Below, piece after piece: positions 22,869-28,355 of a DNA stretch of 28,355 nt. Position 1 is the stretch's first letter, and every line of letters starts with the position of its first letter. Origin of the DNA: Palsa-504 sp050698755 (GTDB taxonomy: Bacteria > Actinomycetota > Actinomycetes > Streptosporangiales > Streptosporangiaceae). The stretch is taken from the NCBI GenBank assembly GCA_050698755.1, contig JBOHCK010000033.1, forward strand, positions 1-28,355. The letters are read 5' to 3'. The position numbers and the translations under genes are program-made. Below the pieces are notes generated by a model. It was not told where the DNA came from and searched no databases. It saw nothing but the letters and a program-made list of their open reading frames with translations.

Positions 22869-23160
22869 CCCAGCGCTCGGCGAGCAGGGCCCGCAGGCGG
22901 TCCGTCACGTGGCTCAGGCCGGCGTCGAAGCCGTCGAACGCCTCGGCGGGCAGGCCGGCGAACAGGTGCCTGGCGAGTTCCCGGTGCCCGTCGGCCAGCG
23001 CCTGGGCGGTGGTTAGTCCCCGCTGAGTGAACGTCACCAGGAAGGCGCGCCGGTCCCCCGGGCGTGGCTCGCGGGTCACGAACCCCGTCTCCACCAGGCC
23101 ATCGACCAGCGCCGTGATCGCGCGCGGGGTGACGTGCAGCGCCGAGGCCAGCGTCCGGCC
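22840..23160 (-). pseudogene. MarR-family regulator, 5'-truncated
   Basis: Reading from about 23160 down to the stop at 22840, the frame encodes the MarR winged helix: RTLASALHVTPRAITALVDGLVETGFVTREPRPGDRRAFLVTF, then TQRGLTTAQALADGHRELARHL. About 40 residues (the first helices and dimer interface) are absent. No credible start exists: the only in-frame GTG, at 23094, is inside the winged helix. At the truncation point the sequence runs straight into a 5'-truncated SnoaL-like gene on the other strand. The MarR protein is therefore presumed inactive. Overlap with the end of the LLM gene is 29 bases. Normal MarR proteins are about 140-160 residues. Confidence 0.75.
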
Positions 23161-23450
23161 TGCCCCCGATGCGCGGCCCGGACGTGTGGCGGCAGGGGGC
23201 CGCCGTCATCAGGACGGGCTTTCCCGACCTGCACGCGCGCATCGATGACCTGGTCGCCGAGGGCGACCGGGTCGCCGCCCGGCTAACCTTCCGCGGCACC
23301 CACCAGGGCGAGTTTCTGGGCGTCCCCGCCACCGGCCGCACCGTTGAGTACGTCAGCCACGAGTTCTACCGGATCACCGACGGCTTGGTCGCCGAGGAGT
23401 GGATCTGCTCTGACCTGGCCACCCTGCAAGGCCAGCTGACCGCGAGCTAG
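23160..23450 (+). pseudogene. SnoaL-like ester cyclase, 5'-truncated
   Basis: The frame from about 23160 to the TAG at 23448-23450 encodes the C-terminal two-thirds of a SnoaL-type domain. It reads MRGPDVWRQGAAVIRTGFPD, then ARIDDLVAEGDRVAARLTF, GTHQGEFLGVPATGRTV and YRITDGLVAEEW. The usual N-terminal 40 residues, including the first catalytic-site residues, are missing. An ATG at 23169 exists but has no good ribosome binding site and begins inside the domain. The gene begins exactly where the opposite-strand MarR gene is also cut, so one deletion probably removed both 5' ends and the promoter between them. In many actinobacteria such genes are divergent MarR / enzyme pairs, which supports this. 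Confidence 0.7.
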
Positions 23451-23459
23451 CCTAGCCAC

Positions 23460-24143
23460 GTGACCGGGATCGCTCGGTACGACGGCCACGCGCAGTGGTA
23501 CGACGAGACGTTCTCCGCCTCCCGCCACCCGGAGGAGGAGTCCTTCCTCAGGGAGTGCCTGGGCGCCGGCGGGGGCGAGGTATGCCTCGACGTGGCCTGC
23601 GGGACGGGGCGCTTCGGACCGGTCCTCGCCGACGCGGGCTATCGCGCCGTCGGGTTCGACCTCTCCGCTGATCAGCTCCGGTTCGCCCGGCGCAGGCTGG
23701 CCGCCGTGCGGGCCGACATCCGTTCGCTTCCCGTGCCGGATGCCTCGGTGGGGATCGCGACCGGCATGTTCTTCCACACCGACGTGGAAGACTTCGCGGC
23801 CGTGGTTTACGAGGTGGCCCGGTGCCTGCGCCCGGGCGGACGCTTCATCTACCTGGGCCTGCATCCGTGTTTCGTCGGGCCGTTCGTGTACCGCCTGAAC
23901 GAGCACCACGACCTGACGCTGAGCTTCGGGGCCGGGTACGGGACGGTCGGATGGGCCAATCGCGGCTCGGGTGACGGGTCGATGATCGGGGCCCGCGTCG
24001 GTTTTCACCATAAGACCCTGGCCAGCTTGCTCCAGGCCTTCGCGGCCGCGGGCCTGACCATCCGGGCGGTACGTGAGTTCTCCGTACCGGGCCACGTCGT
24101 GCTCCCCTGGAACATGGCCTTCCTCACCGAGAAGACCGGCTAG
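23460..24143 (+). CDS. Class I SAM-dependent methyltransferase
   Basis: This 227-residue enzyme starts at GTG 23460, nine bases after the SnoaL remnant. Motif I is CLDVACGTGRFGPVL, then the acidic AVGFDLSADQLRFARR. Motif DIRSLPVPDASVGIATGMFFHTDV follows, and the post-motif VARCLRPGGRFIYLGLH with a C-terminal FVGPFVYRLNEHHD. The first 40 residues (YDGHAQWYDETF) match the lead-in typical of Methyltransf_11/25 enzymes. Complete, with normal length and no damage. No strong ribosome binding site is visible upstream, perhaps because the local deletion altered the leader. Substrate unknown. Confidence 0.87.
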   Translation: MTGIARYDGHAQWYDETFSASRHPEEESFLRECLGAGGGEVCLDVACGTGRFGPVLADAGYRAVGFDLSADQLRFARRRLAAVRADIRSLPVPDASVGIATGMFFHTDVEDFAAVVYEVARCLRPGGRFIYLGLHPCFVGPFVYRLNEHHDLTLSFGAGYGTVGWANRGSGDGSMIGARVGFHHKTLASLLQAFAAAGLTIRAVREFSVPGHVVLPWNMAFLTEKTG

Positions 24144-24199
24144 CGCCCGGCCGGAAGTTTGCCCGCGTTTCCCCTGGTCAACGCCGTTCGGAAGAATGA

Positions 24200-24328
24200 T
24201 CACCCCGCCTTGCGGTGCATGCGGTAGCGGAGCACGAGGAACGGGATGCCGAACACCCAGAACGCGTGCTCGGCCCGCAACTCCCCGCCGTCCGTGTGGA
24301 CGTCAAGCCGCTCGGCGAACCCGCGGAG
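24200..24328 (-). pseudogene. 3' remnant of an unidentified gene
   Basis: The minus-strand frame from about 24328 to the TGA at 24200-24202 reads LRGFAERLDVHTDGGELRA, then EHAFWVFGIPFLVLRYRMHRKAG, with normal codon use and no start. It looks like the true C-terminal end of a protein of 100-odd residues or more whose 5' part has been lost. I do not recognise the family. An in-frame TAG lies just upstream at the junction, so no longer product exists. It abuts, head to head, the DsbA-like remnant on the plus strand. Confidence 0.5.
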
Positions 24329-24331
24329 GCG

Positions 24332-24432
24332 CTACCGGCGTCCCCTTCTTCGTCATCGACCGCAAGTACGGGCTCTCCGGCGCGCAGCCCGCCGAGGCGC
24401 TCCTGCACGCCCTCCGAACGGCCCGCGACTAG
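24332..24432 (+). pseudogene. 3' remnant of a DsbA-family (FrnE-like) oxidoreductase gene
   Basis: The plus-strand frame ends GATGVPFFVIDRKYGLSG, then AQPAEALLHALRTARD and TAG at 24430-24432. This is the C-terminal signature of DsbA-family oxidoreductases of the FrnE type: the cis-proline loop GVPFFVID and the terminal AQPAE helix. The upstream 170 or so residues, including the CXXC active site, are absent. It cannot function. The junction at about 24330 with the opposite-strand remnant indicates a deletion that fused two gene ends. Confidence 0.7.
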
Positions 24433-24442
24433 GCTCGGTCCC

Positions 24443-25228
24443 GTGCGGGTTACGTCGCTTGGTTATCGGACGGATCTGACGCTGCGCGTCCTGGAGGGAG
24501 CCGAGGTCGCCGACCGAGGCGACTACCTCGTCGTCCGCAGCCCGGGCAACCCGAACTACTGGTGGGGCAACTTCCTCTTGCTCGCCGGGATCCCCGAACC
24601 CGGCGCGGGCGGGGCCTGGCTGGACCGGTTCGCCGTCGAGTTCCCCGCGGCCCGGCATGTCGCCCTCGGCGTCGACGCCAGCAGCGACGAGGCCGTGATC
24701 CCCGACGAGTTCATCGCCGCCGGGCTCGAAGTGACCCGGGAGACCGTCCTGACCGCCGCCAAGGTCCGCCCGCCGCCTCACCCCAACTCCGACGCGGAGA
24801 TCCGCCTGCTGACCTCCGATGACGACTGGCGGCAATCCGTCGACCTGGGCATCCGCTGCTTCGACGGGGCCGAACCCACCCGGTACCTCGAACGGAGGGC
24901 CGCGGTCCGCCGTCAGCTGACCCAGGCGGGCCGGGGCACCTGGTTCGGCGCCTTTACGGGCGGCCGCCTGGTCTCGCAACTCGGGCTGTTCGACGTGGGC
25001 GACGGGTTCGCCCGCTACCAGCACGTCGAGACCGACCCCGAGGCCCGTCGCCAGGGCCTGTCCGGGACCCTGGTCTGGCACGCCGGCCGCTACGGGACCG
25101 ACGTCCTCGGCGCCCGCACCCTGGTCATCGTGGCCGAGACCGCAGGCGAGGCCATCCGGGTCTACCGTTCCTGCGGCTTCGCCCCCTTCGAAAGCCAGCT
25201 CAGCTTCGAGCGACCCGCTGCTGACTAA
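24443..25228 (+). CDS. GNAT-family N-acetyltransferase
   Basis: This 261-residue protein starts at GTG 24443 (VTSLGYRTDLTLRV), 10 bases after the DsbA remnant. The N-terminal third (GDYLVVRSPGNPNYWWGNFLL) resembles the N-terminal domain of some two-domain acetyltransferases. The C-terminal domain has acetyl-CoA features: TWFGAFTGGRLVSQLGLF, then the pyrophosphate loop region DPEARRQGLSGTLVWHAGRY, and VYRSCGFAPFESQLSF. The Q/R-x-x-G-x-G/A loop is slightly altered (RRQGLSG). It is complete and intact, unlike its neighbours. The stop overlaps the stop of the opposite-strand gene at 25226-25227. Substrate unknown. Confidence 0.88.
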   Translation: MRVTSLGYRTDLTLRVLEGAEVADRGDYLVVRSPGNPNYWWGNFLLLAGIPEPGAGGAWLDRFAVEFPAARHVALGVDASSDEAVIPDEFIAAGLEVTRETVLTAAKVRPPPHPNSDAEIRLLTSDDDWRQSVDLGIRCFDGAEPTRYLERRAAVRRQLTQAGRGTWFGAFTGGRLVSQLGLFDVGDGFARYQHVETDPEARRQGLSGTLVWHAGRYGTDVLGARTLVIVAETAGEAIRVYRSCGFAPFESQLSFERPAAD

Positions 25229-25579
25229 GGAATCTCTCCCGCGCGGTCGATCCGGGCTAGCAGGTGCTCGGCCCGAGAGTGGACCGCATAAGTCCGGTAG
25301 AAGCCTGAGCCGCTCAGGCGGCACTGGCTCGGGCAAGGTGATCCAGCCGTGCGGACCGGTTTCTACCCACAGCCCGTCAACGCGGACCGCCCATACGTCG
25401 GCTGGCAGGCGGGACATCTCGGTAAAGAAGTCGGTCTCATCGCGGTTCTCGCACAAGAAGACGGCCGGCAGTTCGGGCTCCGGGCTTCCGGCAACACCGC
25501 GCGCAACCCCCATCAGGCGCCAGTCAAGGCCGTGCCGCAAGATTGACGGCCGGTTCTCCGTCGCGGTGACATGAAACAT
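25225..25579 (-). pseudogene. Small unrecognised protein with a frameshift near its C-terminus
   Basis: The start at ATG 25579 is strongly supported by AAGGAGGG 10 bases upstream. The frame begins MFHVTATENRPSILRHGLDW and continues PAVFLCENRDETDFFTEM, then VWAVRVDGLWVETGPHGWI and LPEPVPPERLRL. Near 25300 the frame shifts. In the next frame it resumes as FYRTYAVHSRAEHLLARIDRAGEIP and stops at 25225-25227. The combined product is about 117 residues. The opening (response to a substrate with HGL and FLCEN) is a pattern seen in ADP-ribosyl-transfer-like or KptA-like small proteins, but I cannot name a family. Its stop overlaps the stop of the convergent acetyltransferase. Confidence 0.55.
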
Positions 25580-25682
25580 CTCACCGCTGCCCTCCTTTAC
25601 CAGGAGCACCGGGCGCCGCCCCATGCGCCAGGTGCGCTCGCGCGCTAGGGCAGCACACACGGCGAAGGCGAATACTTTGAGC

Positions 25683-27019
25683 GTGAGCCGACGCCCTGCT
25701 GCGCAGGGAGCGCTCGCGGTCGGTGCTCTGGGGGTTGTCTTGGGGACATCGGGACGAGCCCGTTGTATACCGTGCAGACGGTTTTCAGCCCGGGCGATCC
25801 GCACCCGGTCAGGGTGTCGCACGACAGCATTTTCGGGGTCGTCTCGCTGATCTTCTGGTCGGTGACGATCATCGTCACCGTCACCTACGTCTTGCTCGTG
25901 ATGCGGGCCGACAACGACGGCGAGGGCGGGATCATGGCGCTGATCGCCCTGATCCGACGACGGGCCCTACCCGGCAGCAACCGGGCCAAGGCGGTGCTGG
26001 CGGCGCTCGGCATCTTCGGGGCCTCGCTGTTCTTCGGCGACAGCATGATCACGCCCGCCATTTCGGTGCTGTCCGCGGTCGAGGGCGTCCAGGTCGCCGC
26101 ACCGTCGGTGTCGAGCCTGGTCATCCCCATCACCGTGGGGATCATCGTCCTGCTGTTCCTGGTTCAGCGGCTGGGCACAGGCGCCGTGGGGCGCATGTTC
26201 GGGACCTCGGCGGCGCTGGCCTACGCCTACGGCACCGCCGTGACCGGCACGATCACGATCACGACCCCGCTGTTCTTCTACTACGCCCGCCATCACTGGC
26301 GCTGGCCGCTGCCGATCGTGCTGACAGGCGGCGGCGCGCTCATCACCATCGACCTGGTATTTTTCGCCGCCAACCTGACCAAGCTGACCCACGGAGCGTG
26401 GCTTCCGCTGCTGATCGGCATCATCACCTTCACGATCTTCACCACCTGGCAGCGCGGCCGCGCACTCGTCACGCAGCGGCCGATGCACGTCGAAGGGCCG
26501 CTGCGGGAGTTCATCGCGCAGTTGCACGCGATGAAGCCCCCGCTGCACCGGGTGCCGGGCACCGCCATCTTCCTCAACCGCGGCAAGGCCACCGCCCCGC
26601 TGGCGCTGCGGGCCAACGTCGAACACAACGAGATCCTCCACGAGCAGGTCCTCATCCTGTCGGTCGAGACAACGCCCGCACCGCACGTTCCCGGGGCCGA
26701 GCGGCTGGAGATCGACGATCTCGGGTACAAAGACGACCGGATCACCCATGTCACCGCCCGCTTCGGCTACATGGACCAGACCCACGTCCCGGACCTCCTG
26801 CCGCTGATCCGCGGCGCCGACCCCGGAAACCCCCTGTCCGAGGACAACCTGTCGTACTTCGTGTCGCGCATCGAGCTCGTCCAGGGCCACGAACCGGGCA
26901 TGAGCCGCTGGCGCAAGCGCCTGTTCATCGCGACATCACGGATCACCGCTGACGCCGCCGAATACTTCCGGCTTCCCCGCGAGCGCACCGTCATCATGGG
27001 CTCGCGTATCGAGCTCTAA
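25683..27019 (+). pseudogene. kup: Kup-type potassium transporter with a frameshift and a large internal deletion
   Basis: The start is probably GTG 25683 (VSRRPAAQGALAVGALGVVL). Near 25742 one base is missing relative to the family ALGVVFGDIGTSPLY. The next frame then reads GDIGTSPLYTVQTVFSPGDP, and the rest continues in it. Family motifs include VTYVLLVMRADNDGEGGIMAL, then FGASLFFGDSMITPAISVLS and LTKLTHGAWLPLL, and the C-terminus FIATSRITADAAEYFRLP. Kup proteins are about 630-680 residues; here the middle runs directly from GRMFG into ALAYAYGTAVTGT. About 165 residues, including several membrane helices, are lost in frame at about 26205. The protein cannot work as a full potassium importer. 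The C-terminal half is otherwise complete. Confidence 0.85.
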
Positions 27020-27057
27020 TGGCCTGATGGCAGCTCACCCCGGAGGCAGCAGCCAGC

Positions 27058-28041
27058 TCAGTGCCATGGCCTGGCCGCCCGCTCCGCCCAGTAGGCGTCG
27101 GGGGATTCGGCGAAGCTGAACGCCGGAAGCTGGCCGACGGTGAGCGCAGTGAGGTTCTCATCCAGTTGCGCGCGGGTGACGGCGCCGGACAGCACCACCG
27201 TGGCCCACGGCTGGGCCAGCGCGCCGGCCAGCGCGATCGCGTCCTCGGTGACACCGCGCGCCGCGGCCAGCGCGGTCAATGGCGCCGACGGACCGCCCGC
27301 TGCGGTCAGCCGCCCGTTGGCGACCGCCTCCTTGACCAGGATCGCCCACCCGGCCGCGGCGGCTTCGGCCGCGGCGGGGCCTGCCGATGGCTCCAGGAGG
27401 TTCCACGTCACCTCCGCCGCCGTGAACAGCTGCTGCCTGTCAACGGTCAGGGACAGCGCCCGGCGGATCGTATCCGCCTGGCGCGGCCCGGTCGCGCTCA
27501 GCCCGATGATCACACCCTCGGCCCGCAGCCGCGACAGCGCGGCCAGCAGCGGAGCATCGGTAAACACTCCGGAATCAACAGTCAGCGAATGCACCTGATA
27601 CAAGGCGAGCCGGTCACCGAGCAGGGCCCGGCTTTGCGCCACCTGGGTCGAGAACATCGCCAGCGAGTGTTCCTTGACCTCCTGCTGTGGAGCGTCGAGC
27701 CGCCAGCCACCGGTATAGCGGTACCCCCACTTCGAACCGACGATCACGTCCGCATGGCCGCGCGCGGCCAGCCAGCCGGCCAGGAATTCCTCCGCCCGGC
27801 CGTAGGAACGGGCCGCGTCGACGTACCTGACCCCGGCCGCGTAGGCAGCGTCCAGCATGGAGAAGGTCCGGGTCCGCATGCCGTCAACGCTGCGGTCGGG
27901 CAGGTCCGCCTCACGGCCGCTGGTGATGTACGCCGGGCGTCCCAAAGCGGCCAGTCCCAGCCCGATCCGGGAGACCACCGGTCCGCCAGCCCCGAGTGTT
28001 GCCGTGGGCATCCGAATCCGGTCCCGCCGGTCGCTGACCAT
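27058..28041 (-). CDS. Aldo/keto reductase family protein
   Basis: This NADPH-type aldo/keto reductase has about 327 residues. The catalytic tetrad is visible: aspartate and tyrosine in YVDAARSYGRAEEFLAGWL, lysine in VIVGSKWGYRYTGGW and histidine in LALYQVHSLTVD. The barrel runs through GVIIGLSATGPRQADTIRR and ends with PWATVVLSGAVTRAQLDENL. Start choices are GTG 28047, ATG 28041 (MVSDRRDRIRM) and ATG 28011 (MPTATLG). None has a strong ribosome binding site. I list 28041 as the likely outer start, though 28011 would suit the family. It is convergent with the Kup remnant. Substrate unknown. Confidence 0.88.
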   Translation of the reverse strand: MVSDRRDRIRMPTATLGAGGPVVSRIGLGLAALGRPAYITSGREADLPDRSVDGMRTRTFSMLDAAYAAGVRYVDAARSYGRAEEFLAGWLAARGHADVIVGSKWGYRYTGGWRLDAPQQEVKEHSLAMFSTQVAQSRALLGDRLALYQVHSLTVDSGVFTDAPLLAALSRLRAEGVIIGLSATGPRQADTIRRALSLTVDRQQLFTAAEVTWNLLEPSAGPAAAEAAAAGWAILVKEAVANGRLTAAGGPSAPLTALAAARGVTEDAIALAGALAQPWATVVLSGAVTRAQLDENLTALTVGQLPAFSFAESPDAYWAERAARPWH

Positions 28042-28154
28042 GGCCACTACCGTAACGGCGGCCTATCCTCACGTGATGCTGCTTGGCCGCTCAGCAGCGC
28101 CTGATCTGGGCGTTCGGGCCACTGACCGCCGGAGCAGGCAGTGGGCCGGGTGCA

Positions 28155-28355
28155 TTACCCGGCGCGGGCGGGCGGGCTGTGGCTGTGGAGGACTTTGCTG
28201 CGGTCGGGGTTCCACGCGGTGGTCGTCCCGTCCGCGTTGAGGGCTAGCGTCCAGCCCCACCGGTGGATGGCGACCTGGTGGTGGAAGAAGCACAGGAGAA
28301 TACAGTCTTTGACGCTGGTGGGACCGCCGTTGGCCTTGTGGCGGACGTGGTGGAC
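28155..28355 (-). CDS. HNH endonuclease, DUF222-type, 3' end only
   Basis: The minus-strand frame is open at the window edge (28355) and stops at TAA 28155-28157. It gives 66 residues that carry the C-terminal HNH nuclease motif: VHHVRHKANGGPTSVKDCIL, LCFFHHQVAIHRWGWTLAL, the DGTTTAWNPDR stretch and a terminal HSHSPPARAG. This is the typical end of actinobacterial DUF222 / HNH proteins, which occur as many copies in these genomes and are often linked to mobile DNA. The 5' part lies outside the window, so length and start are unknown. The metal-binding histidines (HH and HHQVAIH) and cysteine pattern appear intact. Confidence 0.85.
   Translation of the reverse strand, partial: VHHVRHKANGGPTSVKDCILLCFFHHQVAIHRWGWTLALNADGTTTAWNPDRSKVLHSHSPPARAG

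Noticed and set aside
1..28355. CRISPR array, prophage, transposase or integrase gene
   Set aside because: No repeat-spacer pattern, integrase, terminase or transposase motif is visible. The short tandem repeats found have at most a few adjacent copies.
1..28355. tRNA or rRNA gene
   Set aside because: No cloverleaf-like GTTCGA/GGTTC arm pattern or rRNA-like conserved run was seen by eye, although a computed scan would be firmer.

Overview
The window is GC-rich DNA of about 70 percent or more, with many GTG starts and the gene families of a free-living actinobacterium. These include an F420-type LLM oxidoreductase, a DUF664 DinB protein, DUF4031, a TIGR04222-like domain, DUF2332, an ECF sigma factor with its membrane partner, and a DUF222-type HNH endonuclease tail. 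Gene content resembles Streptosporangiales or similar soil actinomycetes. That placement is inference from family content, not from a marker gene. No rRNA, tRNA, CRISPR array, transposase or prophage gene was seen.

Layout. 1-3.9 kb: a small broken gene, a DUF2332 pseudogene with three frameshifts, an intact DinB-like gene, a small lipoprotein and a proline-rich membrane protein with a frameshift. 4.1-6.3 kb: a TIGR04222-like protein, a methyltransferase-like protein and an aminoglycoside-phosphotransferase relative that has lost its N-lobe, facing a DUF4031 gene. 6.4-9.0 kb: an ECF sigma factor and membrane partner (overlapping, minus strand), pdxH and a lipoprotein. 9.0-11.0 kb: a zinc alcohol dehydrogenase followed by a PIG-L deacetylase. 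11.1-14.1 kb: an OmpR-type two-component system, divergent from a secreted His/Arg-rich protein. The shared intergenic region carries repeated GTGTGA boxes. 14.2-15.5 kb: an ArsR / SRPBCC / DUF6855-like operon behind a perfect palindrome. 15.6-18.4 kb: an ATP-grasp ligase overlapping a GCS2-type glutamate-cysteine ligase relative. 18.4-21.8 kb (minus): a methyltransferase, PPK2 polyphosphate kinase, a two-cupin protein and a DMT transporter. 22.0-22.9 kb: an F420-type LLM oxidoreductase. 22.9-27.0 kb: a damaged stretch with MarR, SnoaL-like, DsbA-like and Kup remnants around an intact methyltransferase and an intact GNAT. 27.0-28.4 kb: an aldo/keto reductase and the 3' end of an HNH endonuclease gene.

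Two themes stand out. First, the ATP-grasp / GCS2 pair is a plausible small-molecule or peptide amide-ligation module. Second, gene decay is unevenly spread. Damaged genes sit in about 0.1-5.9 kb and 22.9-26.2 kb, while the roughly 17 kb between them is intact throughout. Several damaged genes are precise deletions that join two unrelated gene remnants or remove an internal block, not simple frameshifts.
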